64,000 nucleotides of DNA from Isoperla grammatica (taxonomy: Eukaryota; Arthropoda; Insecta; Plecoptera; Perlodidae): NCBI GenBank assembly GCA_945910005.1, contig CAMDTW010000343.1:27677-91676 (forward strand). The letters run 5' to 3'. Shown here in pieces: positions 25,301-39,148 of this stretch (position 1 is the first letter of the stretch; every line of letters begins with the position of its first letter). Below the pieces are notes generated by a model. The model did not search any database and was not told where the DNA came from. It saw nothing but the letters and a program-made list of their open reading frames with translations. A program made the translations under genes and the position numbers.

Positions 25301-26399
25301 AATCAGCCAATTTCTATTTTTTATGCATATTTTTACCAAAAACGACGAAAAAACTCAATTTATGCTTTTTTATTATACTCTTGAAGAATGCAACCTATAA
25401 TTCTTATTTTTCGACGGAGGGTGTAACTTCTATAGAAGTTATCGAAATGTGACGAAATGGACAAATTGTGCTTATTGGAGCCTGAAGCGCTCTAAAACAA
25501 CGATTTGTGCAATTTGGTTGAAACCCTTAGGAATCCCAGCCGTATGCAAGATTCCTCTTAAAACTGGAAGTTTGTGGTAGATAGACTAAAATCAGCCAAT
25601 TTCTATATTTTATGCATATTTTAAACAAAAACGACGAAAAAACTAAATTTATGCATTTTCATTATACTCTTGAAGAATGCAGCCTAAAATTCTTATTTTT
25701 CAACGGAGGGTGTAACTTCTATAGAAGTTATCGAAATGTGACGAAATGGACAATTTGTGCTTATTGGAGCCTGAAACGCTCTAAAACAACGATTTGTCAA
25801 CTTTGGTTGAAACCCTTAGGAATCCCGGCCGTATGCAAGATTCCTCTTAAAACTGGAAGTTTGTGGTAGATAGACTGAAATCAGCCAATTTCTATATTTT
25901 ATGCATATTTTAACCAAAAACGACGAAAAAACTCAATTTATGCATTTTCATTATACTCTTGAAGAATGCAGCCTATAATTTTTATTTTTCAACGGAGGGT
26001 GTAACTTCTATAGAAGTTATCGAAATGTGACGAAATGGACAAATTGTGCTTATTGGAGCCTAAAACGCTCTAAAACAACGATTTGTCAACTTTGGTTGAA
26101 ACCCTTAGGAATCCCGGCCGTATGCAAGATTCCTCTTAAAACTGGAATTTTGTGGTAGATAGACTAAAATCAGCCAATTTCTATATTTTATGCATATTTT
26201 AACCAAAAACGACCAAAAAACTCAATTTATGCATTTTCATAATACTCTTTCAGAATGCACACTAACATTATTATTTTTCAACGGTTGGTGTAACTTCTAA
26301 AGTAGTTATCGAAATGTGACGAAATGGAGAAATTGTGCTTATTGGAGCCTGAAACGCTCTAAAACAACGATTTGTCAACTTTGGTTGAAACCCTTAGGA

Positions 26400-28995
26400 A
26401 TCCCAGCCGTATGCATGATTCCTCTTAAAACTGGAAGTTTGTGGTAGATAGACTGAAATCAGCCAATTTCTATATTTTATGCATATTTTAACCAAAAACG
26501 ACGAAAAAACTCAATTTATGCATTTTCATTATACTCTTGAAGAATGCAGCCTATAATTCTTATTTTTCAACGGAGGGTTTTACTTCTATAGAAGTTATCG
26601 AAATGTGACGAAATGGACAAATTGTGCTTATTGTAGCCTGAAACGCTTTAAAACAACGATTTGTCAACTTTGGTTGAAACCCTTAGGAATCCCAGCCGTA
26701 TGCAAGATTCCTCTTAAAACTGGAAGTTTGTGGTAGATAGACTAAAATTAGCCAATTTCTATATTTTATGCATATTTTAACCAAAAACGACGAAAAAACT
26801 CAATTAGTGCATTTTCATTATACTCTTGAAGAATGCAGCCTATAATTCTTATTTTTCAACGGAGGGTGTAACTTCTATAGAAGTTATCGAAATGTGACGA
26901 AATGGACAAATTGTGCTTATTGGAGCCTAAAACGCTCTAAAACAACGATTTGTCAACTTTGGTTAAAACCCTTAGGAATCCCGGCCGTATGCAAGATTCC
27001 TCTTAAAACTGGAAGTTTGTGGTAGATAGACTAAAATCAGCCAATTTCTATATTTTATGCATATTTTAACCAGAAACGACCAAAAAACTCAATTTATGCA
27101 TTTTCATAATACTCTTTCAGAATGCACACTAACATTATTATTTTTCAACGGTTGGTGTAACTTCTAAAGTAGTTATCGAAATGTGACGAAATGGACAAAT
27201 TGTGCTTATTGAAGGCTGAAACGCTCTAAAACAACGATTTGTCAACTTTGGTTGAAACCCTTAGGAATCCCAGCCGTATGCAAGATTCCTCTAAAAACTG
27301 GAAGTTTGTGGTAGATAGACTAAAATCAGCCAATTTCTATATTTTATGCAAATTTTAACCAAAAACGACGAAAAAACTCAATTTATGCATTTTCATTATA
27401 CTCTTGAAGAATGCAGCCTATAATTCTTATTTTTCAACGGAGGGTGTAACTTCTATAGAAGTTATCGAAATGTGACGAAATGGACAAATTGTGCTTATTG
27501 GAGCCTGAAACGCTCTAAAACAACGATTTGTCAACTTTGGTTGAAACCCTTAGGAATCCCGGCCGTATGCAAGATTCCTCTTAAAACTGGAAGTTTGTGG
27601 TAGATAGACTGAAATCAGCCAATTTCTATTTTTTATGCATATTTTTACCAAAAACGACGAAAAAACTCAATTTATGCATTTTCATTATACTCTTGAAGAA
27701 TGCAACCTATAATTCTTATTTTTCGACGGAGGGTGTAACTTCTATAGAAGTTATCGAAATGTGACGAAATGGACAAATTGTGCTTATTGGAGCCTGAAGC
27801 GCTCTAAAACAACGATTTGTGCAATTTGGTTGAAACCCTTAGGGATCCCAGCCGTATGCAAGATTCCTCTTAAAACTGGAAGTTTGTGGTAGATAGACTA
27901 AAATCAGCCAATTTCTATATTTTATGCATATTTTAAACAAAAACGACGAAAAAACTAAATTTATGCATTTTCATTATACTCTTGAAGAATGCAGCCTATA
28001 ATTCTTATTTTTCAACGGAGGGTGTAACTTCTATAGAAGTTATCGAAATGTGACGAAATGGCCAATTTGTGCTTATTGGAGCCTGAAACGCTCTAAAACA
28101 ACGATTTGTCAACTTTGGTTGAAACCCTTAGGAATCCCGGCCGTAAGCAAGATTCCTCTTAAAACTGGAAGTTTGTGGTAGATAGACTAAAATCAGCCAA
28201 TTTCTATGTTTTATGCATATTTTAACCAAAAACGACCAAAAAACTCAATTTATGCATTTTCATAATACTCTTTCAGAATGCACACTAACATAATTATTTT
28301 TCAACGGTTGGTGTAACTTCTAAAGTAGTTATCGAAATGTGACGAAATGGACAAATTGTCCTTATTGGAGCCTGAAACGCTCTAAAACAACGATTTGTCA
28401 ACTTTGGTTGAAACCCTTAGGAATCCCGGCCGTATGCAAGATTCCTCTTAAAACTGGAAGTTTGTGGTAGATAGACTGAAATCAGCCAATTTCTATTTTT
28501 TATGCATATTTTAACCAAAAACGACGAAAAAACTCAATTTATGCATTTTCATTATACTCTTGAAGAATGCAACCTATAATTCTTATTTTTCGACGGAGGG
28601 TGTAACTTCTATAGAAGTTATCGAAATATGACGAAATGGACAAATTGTGCTTATTGGAGCCTGAAACGCTCTAAAACAACGATTTGTCAACTTTGGTTGA
28701 AACCCTTAGGAATCCCGGCCGTATGCAAGATTCCTCTTAAAACTGGAAGTTTGTGGTAGATAGATTGAAATCAGCCAATTTCTATTTTTTATGCATATTT
28801 TAACCAAAAACGACGAAAAAACTCAATTTATGCATTTTCATTATACCCTTGAAGAATGCAACCTATAATTCTTATTTTTCGATGGAGAGTGTAACTTCTA
28901 TAGAAGTTATCGAAATGTGACGAAATGGACAAATTGTGCTTATTGGAGCCTGAAACGCTCTAAAACAACGATTTGTCAACTTTGGTTGAAACCCT
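26400..28995. repeat. Nine-monomer block repeated 5781 bp downstream, copy 1
   Basis: Shares an ordered series of rare variants with 32181-34776: GTATGCATGATTCC, AAACGCTTTAAAACAACG, CAATTAGTGCATTTTC, TTAACCAGAAACGACC, CCTTAGGGATCCC, CCGTAAGCAAGATT and TTCGATGGAGAGTG. The shift is 5781 bp, which is 20 monomers. Confidence 0.82.
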
Positions 28996-29008
28996 TAGGA
29001 ATCCCGGC

Positions 29009-31056
29009 CGTATGCAGGATTCCTCTTAAAACTGGAAGTTTGTGGTAGATAGACTAAAATCAGCCAATTTCTATAATTTAGGCATATTTTAACCAAAAAC
29101 GATTAAAAAACTCAATTTATGCATTTTCATAATACTCTTTCAGAATGCACACTAACATTATTATTTTTCAACGGTTGGTGTAACTTCTAAAGTAGTTATC
29201 GAAATGTGACGAAATTGACAAATTGTCCTTATTGGAGCCTGAAACGCTCTAAAACAACGATTTGTCAACTTTGGTTGAAACCCTTAGGAATCCCGGCCGT
29301 ATGCAAGATTCCTCTTAAAACTGGAAGTTTGTGGTAGATAGATTGAAATCAGCCAATTTCTATTTTTTATGCATATTTTAACCAAAAACGACGAAAAAAC
29401 TCAATTTATGCATTTTCATTATACCCTTGAAGAATGCAGCCTATAATTCTTATTTTTCAACGGAGGGTGTAACTTCTATAGAAGTTATCGAAATGTGACG
29501 AAATGGACAAATTGTGCTTATTGGAGCCTACAACGCTCTAAAACAACGATTTGTCAACTTTGGTTGAAACCCTTAGGAATCCCAGCCGTATGCAAGATTC
29601 CTCTTAAAACTGGAAGTTTGTGGTAGATAGACTGAAATCAGCCAATTTCTATTTTGTATGCATATTTTAACCAAAAACGACGAAAAAACTCAATTTATGC
29701 ATTTTCATTATACTCTTGAAGAATGCAACCTATAATTCTTATTTTTCGACGGAGGGTGTAACTTCTATAGAAATTATCGAAATGTGACGAAATGGACAAA
29801 TTGTGCTTATTGGAGCCTGAAACGCTCTAAAACAACGATTTGTCAACTTTGGTTGAAACCCTTAGGAATCCCGGCCGTATGCAAGATTCCCTTTAAAACT
29901 GGAAGTTTGTGGTAGATAAGATTAAAAACAGCCAATTTCTATTTTTTATGCATATTTTAACCAAAAACGACGAAAAAACTCAATTAATGCATTTTCATTA
30001 TACTCTTGAAGAATGCAACCTATAATTCTTATTTTTCGACGGAGGGTGTAACTTCTATAGAGGTTATCGAAATGTGACGAAATGGACAAATTGTGCTTAT
30101 TGGAGCCTGAAACGCTCTAAAACAACGATTTGTGCAATTTGGTTGAAACCCTTAGGAATCCCAGCCGTATGCAAGATTCCTCTTAAAACTGGAAGTTTGT
30201 GGTAGATAGACTAAAATTAGCCAATTTCTATATTTTATGCATATTTTAACCAAAAACGACGGAAAAACTCAATTTTTGCATTTTCATTATACTCTTGAAG
30301 AATGCAGCCTATAATTCTTATTTTTCAACGGAGGGTGTAACTTCTATAGAAGTTATCGAAATGTGACGAAATGGACAAATTGTGCTTATTGGAGCCTAAA
30401 ACGCTCGAAAACAACGATTTGTCAACTTTGGTTGAAACCCTTAGGAATCCCGGCCGTATGCAAGATTCCTCTTAAAACTGGAAGTTTGTGGTAGATAGAC
30501 TGAAATCAGCCAATTTCTATATTTTATGCATATTTTAACCAAAAACGACCAAAAAACTCAATTTATGCATTTTCATAATACTCTTTCAGAATGCACACTA
30601 ACATTATTATTTTTCAACGGTTGGTGTAACTTCTAAAGTAGTTATCGAAATGTGACGAAATGGAGAAATTGTGCTTATTGGAGCCTGAAACGCTCTAAAA
30701 CAACGATTTGTCAACTTTGGTTGAAACCCTTAGGAATCCCAGCCGTATGCAAGATTCCTCTTAAAACTGGAAGTTTGTGGTAGATAGACTGAAATCAGCC
30801 AATTTCTATTTTTTATGCATATTTTAACCAAAAACGACGAAAAAACTCAATTTATGCATTTTAATTATACTCTTGAAGAATGCAGCCTATAATTCTTATT
30901 TTTCAACGGAGGGTGTAACTTCTATAGAAGTAATCGAAATGTGACGAAATGGACAAATTGTGCTTATTGGAGCCTGAAACGCTCTAAAACAACGATTTGT
31001 CAACTTTGGTTGAAACACTTAGGAATCCCAGCTGTATGCAAGATTCCTCTTAAAAC
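29009..31056. repeat. Higher-order block, copy 3
   Basis: CGTATGCAGG marker at 29009 and CTCGAAGTTTGTG marker at 31056, 2047 bp apart. Ordered internal markers include GAGCCTACAACGCTC, TATAGAGGTTATCG, AACGACGGAAAAACTC and GAAGTAATCG. The next copy lies 8093 bp (28 monomers) downstream. Confidence 0.82.
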
Positions 31057-31196
31057 TCGAAGTTTGTGGTAGATAGACTGAAATCAGCCAATTTCTATAT
31101 TTTATCCATATTTTAACCAAAAACGACCAAAAAACTCAATTTATGCATTTTCATAATACTCTTGAAGAATGCAAAATATAATTCTTATTTTTCAAC

Positions 31197-31986
31197 GGAG
31201 GGTGTAACTTCTATAGAAGTTATCGAAATGTGACGAAATGGACAAATTGTGCTTATTGGAGCCTGAAACGCTCTAAAACAACGATTTGTGCAATTTGGTT
31301 GAAACCCTTAGGAATCCCAGCCGTATGCAAGATTCCTCTTAAAACTGGAAGTTTGTGGTAAATAGACTAAAATTAGCCAATTTCTATATTTTATGCATAT
31401 TTTAACCAAAAACGACGAAAAAACTCAATTTATGCATTTTCATTATACTCTTGAAGAATGCAGCCTATAATTCTTATTTTTCAACGGAGGGTGTAACTTC
31501 TATAGAAGTTATCGAAATGTGACGAAATGGACAAATTGTGCTTATTGGAGCCTAAAACGCTCTAAAACAACGATTTGTGCAATTTGGTTGAAACCCTTAG
31601 GAATCCCAGCCGTATGCAAGATTCCTCTTAAAACTGGAAGTTTGTGGTAAATAGACTAAAATTAGCCAATTTCTATATTTTATGCATATTTTAACCAAAA
31701 ACGACGAAAAAACTCAATTTATGCATTTTCATTATACTCTTGAAGAATGCAGCCTATAATTCTTATTTTTCAACGGAGGGTGTAACTTCTACAGAAGTTA
31801 TCGAAATGTGACGAAATGGACAAATTGTGCTTATTGGAGCCTAAAACGCTCTAAAACAACGATTTGTCAACTTTGGTTAAAACCCTTAGGAATCCCGGCC
31901 GTATGCAAGATTCCTCTTAAAACTGGAAGTTTGTGGTAGATAGACTAAAATCAGCCAATTTCTATATTTTATGCATATTTTAACCA
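31197..31986. repeat. Segment shared with a site 24 kb away, copy 2
   Basis: Counterpart of 6904-7693 at a shift of about 24293 bp, which is 84 monomer lengths plus about 17 bp. The 19-bp microduplication at 8042 accounts for most of that remainder. Confidence 0.75.
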
Positions 31987-32180
31987 AAAACGACCAAAAA
32001 ACTCAATTTATGCATTTTCATAATACTCTTTCAGAATGCACACTAACATTATTATTTTTCAACGGTTGGTGTAACTTCTAAAGTAGTTATCGAAATGTGA
32101 CGAAATGGAGAAATTGTGCTTATTGGAGCCTGAAACGCTCTAAAACAACGATTTGTCAACTTAGGTTGAAACCCTTAGGA

Positions 32181-34776
32181 ATCCCAGCCGTATGCATGAT
32201 TCCTCTTAAAACTGGAAGTTTGTGGTAGATAGACTGAAATCAGCCAATTTCTATATTTTATGCATATTTTAACCAAAAACGACGAAAAAACTCAATTTAT
32301 GCATTTTCATTATACTCTTGAAGAATGCAGCCTATAATTCTTATTTTTCAACGGAGGGTTTTACTTCTATAGAAGTTATCGAAATGTGACGAAATGGACA
32401 AATTGTGCTTATTGTAGCCTGAAACGCTTTAAAACAACGATTTGTCAACTTTGGTTGAAACCCTTAGGAATCCCAGCCGTATGCAAGATTCCTCTTAAAA
32501 CTGGAAGTTTGTGGTAGATAGACTAAAATTAGCCAATTTCTATATTTTATGCATATTTTAACCAAAAACGACGAAAAAACTCAATTAGTGCATTTTCATT
32601 ATACTCTTGAAGAATGCAGCCTATAATTCTTATTTTTCAACGGAGGGTGTAACTTCTATAGAAGTTATCGAAATGTGACGAAATGGACAAATTGTGCTTA
32701 TTGGAGCCTAAAACGCTCTAAAACAACGATTTGTCAACTTTGGTTAAAACCCTTAGGAATCCCGGCCGTATGCAAGATTCCTCTTAAAACTGGAAGTTTG
32801 TGGTAGATAGACTAAAATCAGCCAATTTCTATATTTTATGCATATTTTAACCAGAAACGACCAAAAAACTCAATTTATGCATTTTCATAATACTCTTTCA
32901 GAATGCACACTAACATTATTATTTTTCAACGGTTGGTGTAACTTCTAAAGTAGTTATCGAAATGTGACGAAATGGACAAATTGTGCTTATTGAAGGCTGA
33001 AACGCTCTAAAACAACGATTTGTCAACTTTGGTTGAAACCCTTAGGAATCCCAGCCGTATGCAAGATTCCTCTAAAAACTGGAAGTTTGTGGTAGATAGA
33101 CTAAAATCAGCCAATTTCTATATTTTATGCAAATTTTAACCAAAAACGACGAAAAAACTCAATTTATGCATTTTCATTATACTCTTGAAGAATGCAGCCT
33201 ATAATTCTTATTTTTCAACGGAGGGTGTAACTTCTATAGAAGTTATCGAAATGTGACGAAATGGACAAATTGTGCTTATTGGAGCCTGAAACGCTCTAAA
33301 ACAACGATTTGTCAACTTTGGTTGAAACCCTTAGGAATCCCGGCCGTATGCAAGATTCCTCTTAAAACTGGAAGTTTGTGGTAGATAGACTGAAATCAGC
33401 CAATTTCTATTTTTTATGCATATTTTTACCAAAAACGACGAAAAAACTCAATTTATGCATTTTCATTATACTCTTGAAGAATGCAACCTATAATTCTTAT
33501 TTTTCGACGGAGGGTGTAACTTCTATAGAAGTTATCGAAATGTGACGAAATGGACAAATTGTGCTTATTGGAGCCTGAAGCGCTCTAAAACAACGATTTG
33601 TGCAATTTGGTTGAAACCCTTAGGGATCCCAGCCGTATGCAAGATTCCTCTTAAAACTGGAAGTTTGTGGTAGATAGACTAAAATCAGCCAATTTCTATA
33701 TTTTATGCATATTTTAAACAAAAACGACGAAAAAACTAAATTTATGCATTTTCATTATACTCTTGAAGAATGCAGCCTATAATTCTTATTTTTCAACGGA
33801 GGGTGTAACTTCTACAGAAGTTATCGAAATGTGACGAAATGGCCAATTTGTGCTTATTGGAGCCTGAAACGCTCTAAAACAACGATTTGTCAACTTTGGT
33901 TGAAACCCTTAGGAATCCCGGCCGTAAGCAAGATTCCTCTTAAAACTGGAAGTTTGTGGTAGATAGACTAAAATCAGCCAATTTCTATGTTTTATGCATA
34001 TTTTAACCAAAAACGACCAAAAAACTCAATTTATGCATTTTCATAATACTCTTTCAGAATGCACACTAACATAATTATTTTTCAACGGTTGGTGTAACTT
34101 CTAAAGTAGTTATCGAAATGTGACGAAATGGACAAATTGTGCTTATTGGAGCCTGAAACGCTCTAAAACAACGATTTGTCAACTTTGGTTGAAACCCTTA
34201 GGAATCCCGGCCGTATGCAAGATTCCTCTTAAAACTGGAAGTTTGTGGTAGATAGACTGAAATCAGCCAATTTCTATTTTTTATGCATATTTTAACCAAA
34301 AACGACGAAAAAACTCAATTTATGCATTTTCATTATACTCTTGAAGAATGCAACCTATAATTCTTATTTTTCGACGGAGGGTGTAACTTCTATAGAAGTT
34401 ATCGAAATATGACGAAATGGACAAATTGTGCTTATTGGAGCCTGAAACGCTCTAAAACAACGATTTGTCAACTTTGGTTGAAACCCTTAGGAATCCCGGC
34501 CGTATGCAAGATTCCTCTTAAAACTGGAAGTTTGTGGTAGATAGATTGAAATCAGCCAATTTCTATTTTTTATGCATATTTTAACCAAAAACGACGAAAA
34601 AACTCAATTTATGCATTTTCATTATACCCTTGAAGAATGCAACCTATAATTCTTATTTTTCGATGGAGAGTGTAACTTCTATAGAAGTTATCGAAATGTG
34701 ACGAAATGGACAAATTGTGCTTATTGGAGCCTGAAACGCTCTAAAACAACGATTTGTCAACTTTGGTTGAAACCCT
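32181..34776. repeat. Nine-monomer block repeated 5781 bp downstream, copy 2
   Basis: Counterpart of 26400-28995 with the same ordered variants. At the right end it leaves the shared sequence just after 34776, where CCTTAGGAAACCCGG replaces CCTTAGGAATCCCGG and the CGTATGCAGG marker expected from copy 1 is absent. It keeps an unoccupied version of the retrotransposon target at 34401-34412. Confidence 0.82.
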
Positions 34777-37101
34777 TAGGAAACCCGGCCGTATGCAAGA
34801 TTCCACTTAAAACTGAAAGTTTGTGGTAGATAGACTGAAATCAGCCAATTTCTATATTTTATGCATATTTTAACCAAAAACGACGAAAAAACTCAATTTA
34901 TGCATTTTCATTATACTCTTGAAGAATGCAGCCTATAATTATAATTTTTTAACGGAGGATGTAACTTCTATAGAAGTTATCGAAATGTGACGAAATGGAC
35001 AAATTGTGCTTATTTGAGCCTGAAACGCTCTAAAACAACGATTTGTCAACTTTTGTTGAAACCCTTAGGAATCCCGGCCGTATGCAAGATTCCTCTTAAA
35101 ACTGGAAGTTTGTGGTAGATAGACTAAAATCAGCCAATTTCTATATTTTATGCATATTTTAACCAAAAACGACCAAAAAACTCAATTTATGCATTTTCAT
35201 AATACTCTTTCAGAATGCACACTAACATTATTATTTTTCAACGGTTGGTGTAACTTCTAAAGTAGTTATCGAAATGTGACGAAATGGACAAATTTTGCTT
35301 ATTGGAGCCTGAAACGCTCTAAAACAACGATTTGTCAACTTTGGTTGAAACCCTTAGGAATCCCAGCCGTATGCAAGATTCCTCTTAAAACTGGAAGTTT
35401 GTGGTAGATAGACTGAAATCAGCCAATTTCTATATTTTATGCATATTTTAACCAAAAACGACGAAAAAACTCAATTTATGCATTTTCATTATACTCTTGA
35501 AGAATGCAGCCTATAATTTTTATTTTTCAACGGAGGGTGTAACTTCTATAGAAGTTATCGAAATGTGACGAAATGGACAAATTGTGCTTATTGGAGCCTG
35601 AAACGCTCTAAAACAACGATTTGTCAACTTTGGTTGAAACCCTTAGGAATCCCGGCCGTATGCAAGATTCCTCTTAAAACTGGAAGTTTGTGGTAGATAG
35701 ACTGAAATCAGCCAATTTCTATTTTTTATGCATATTTTTACCAAAAACGACGAAAAAACTCAATTTATGCATTTTCATTATACTCTTGAAGAATGCAACC
35801 TATAATTCTTATTTTTCGACGGAGGGTGTAACTTCTATAGAAATTATCGAGATGTGACGAAATGGACAAATTGTGCTTATTGGAGCCTGAAGCGCTCTAA
35901 AACAACGATTTGTGCAATTTGGTTGAAACCCTTAGGGATCCCAGCCGTATGCAAGATTCCTCTTAAAACTGGAAGTTTGTGGTAGATAGACTAAAATCAG
36001 CCAATTTCTATATTTTATGCATATTTTAAACAAAAACGACGAAAAAACTAAATTTATGCATTTTCATTATACTCTTGAAGAATGCAGCCTATAATTCTTA
36101 TTTTTCAACGGAGGGTGTAACTTCTATAGAAGTTATCGAAATGTGACGAAATGGACAATTTGTGCTTTTTGGAGCCTGAAACGCTCTAAAACAACGATTT
36201 GTCAACTTTGGTTGAAACCCTTAGGAATCCCGGCCGTATGCAAGATTCCTCTTAAAACTGTAAGTTTGTGGTAGATAGACTAAAATCAGCCAATTTCTAT
36301 GTTTTATGCATATTTTAACCAAAAACGACCAAAAAACTCAATTTATGCATTTTCATAATACTCTTTCAGAATGCACACTAACATAATTATTTTTCAACGG
36401 TTGGTGTAACTTCTATTGTAGTTATCGAAATGTGACGAAATGGACAAATTGTGCTTATTGGAGCCTGAAACGCTCTAAAACAACGATTTGTCAACTTTGG
36501 TTGAAACCCTTAGGAATCCCGGCCGTATGCAAGATTCCTCTTATAACTGGAAGTTTGTGGTAGATAGACTGAAATCAGCCAATTTCTATTTTTTATGCAT
36601 ATTTTAACCAAAAACGACGAAAAAACTCAATTTATGCATTTTCATTATACTCTTGAAGAATGCAACCTATAATTCTTATTTTTCGACGGAGGGTGTAACT
36701 TCTATAGTAGTTATCGAAATATGACGAAATGGACAAATTGTGCTTATTGGAGCCTGAAACGCTCTAAAACAACGATTTGTCAACTTTGGTTGAAACCCTT
36801 AGGAATCCCGGCCGTATGCAAGATTCCTCTTAAAACTGGAAGTTTGTGGTAGATAGATTGAAATCAGCCAATTTCTATTTTTTATGCATATTTTAACCAA
36901 AAACGACGAAAAAACTCAATTTATGCATTTTCATTATACCCTTGAAGAATGCAACCTATAATTCTTATTTTTCGACGGAGAGTGTTACTTCTATAGAAAA
37001 TATCGAAATGTGACGAAATGGACAAATTGTGCTTATTGGAGCCTGAAACGCTCTAAAACAACGATTTGTCAACTTTGGTTGAAACCCTTAGGAATCCCGG
37101 C

Positions 37102-39148
37102 CGTATGCAGGATTCCTCTTAAAACTGGAAGTTTGTGGTAGATAGACTAAAATCAGCCAATTTCTATAATTTAGGCATATTTTAACCAAAAACGATTAAA
37201 AAACTCAATTTATGCATTTTCATAATACTCTTTCAGAATGCACACTAACATTATTATTTTTCAACGGTTGGTGTAACTTCTAAAGTAGTTATCGAAATGT
37301 GACGAAATGGACAAATTGTCCTTATTGGAGCCTGAAACGCTCTAAAACAACGATTTGTCAACTTTGGTTGAAACCCTTAGGAATCCCGGCCGTATGCAAG
37401 ATTCCTCTTAAAACTGGAAGTTTGTGGTAGATAGATTGAAATCAGCCAATTTCTATTTTTTATGCATATTTTAACCAAAAACGACGAAAAAACTCAATTT
37501 ATGCATTTTCATTATACCCTTGAAGAATGCAGCCTATAATTCTTATTTTTCAACGGAGGGTGTAACTTCTATAGAAGTTATCGAAATGTGACGAAATGGA
37601 CAAATTGTGCTTATTGGAGCCTACAACGCTCTAAAACAACGATTTGTCAACTTTGGTTGAAACCCTTAGGAATCCCAGCCGTATGCAAGATTCCTCTTAA
37701 AACTGGAAGTTTGTGGTAGATAGACTGAAATCAGCCAATTTCTATTTTTTATGCATATTTTAACCAAAAACGACGAAAAAACTCAATTTATGCATTTTCA
37801 TTATACTCTTGAAGAATGCAACCTATAATTCTTATTTTTCGACGGAGGGTGTAACTTCTATAGAAGTTATCGAAATGTGACGAAATGGACAAATTGTGCT
37901 TATTGGAGCCTGAAACGCTCTAAAACAACGATTTGTCAACTTTGGTTGAAACCCTTAGGAATCCCGGCCGTATGCAAGATTCCTCTTAAAACTGGAAGTT
38001 TGTGGTAGATAGACTAAAAACAGCCAATTTCTATTTTTTATGCATATTTTAACCAAAAACGACAAAAAAACTCAATTTATGCATTTTCATTATACTCTTG
38101 AAGAATGCAACCTATAATTCTTATTTTTCGACGGAGGGTGTAACTTCTATAGAGGTTATCGAAATGTGACGAAATGGACAAATTGTGCTTATTGGAGCCT
38201 GAAACGCTCTAAAACAACGATTTGTGCAATTTGGTTGAAACCCTTAGGAATCCCAGCCGTATGCAAGATTCCTCTTAAAACTGGAAGTTTGTGGTAGATA
38301 GACTAAAATTAGCCAATTTCTATATTTTATGCATATTTTAACCAAAAACGACGGAAAAACTCAATTTTTGCATTTTCATTATACTCTTGAAGAATGCAGC
38401 CTATAATTCTTATTTTTCAACGGAGGGTGTAACTTCTATAGAAGTTATCGAAATGTGACGAAATGGACAAATTGTGCTTATTGGAGCCTAAAACGCTCTA
38501 AAACAACGATTTGTCAACTTTGGTTGAAACCCTTAGGAATCCCGGCCGTATGCAAGATTCGTCTTAAAACTGGAAGTTTGTGGTAGATAGACTAAAATCA
38601 GCCAATTTCTATATTTTATGCATATTTTAACCAAAAACGACCAAAAAACTCAATTTATGCATTTTCATAATACTCTTTCAGAATGCACACTAACATTATT
38701 ATTTTTCAACGGTTGGTGTAACTTCTAAAGTAGTTATCGAAATGTGACGAAATGGAGAAATTGTGCTTATTGGAGCCTGAAACGCTCTAAAACAACGATT
38801 TGTCAACTTTGGTTGAAACCCTTAGGAATCCCAGCCGTATGCAAGATTCCTCTTAAAACTGGAAGTTTGTGGTAGATAGACTGAAATCAGCTCATTTCTA
38901 TTTTTTATGCATATTTTAACCAAAAACGACGAAAAAACTCAATTTATGCATTTTAATTATACTCTTGAAGAATGCAGCCTATAATTCTTATTTTTCAACG
39001 GAGGGTGTTACTTCTATAGAAGTAATCGAAATGTGACGAAATGGACAAATTGTGCTTATTGGAGCCTGAAACGCTCTAAAACAACGATTTGTCAACTTTG
39101 GTTGAAACACTTAGGAATCCCAGCTGTATGCAAGATTCCTCTTAAAAC
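37102..39148. repeat. Higher-order block, copy 4
   Basis: Same marker pair and internal order as copies 3 and 5, 2046 bp apart. Net distance to copy 5 after removing the retrotransposon and its target duplication (5852 bp) is 6358 bp, exactly 22 x 289. The insertion has therefore not otherwise altered the array. Confidence 0.82.
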
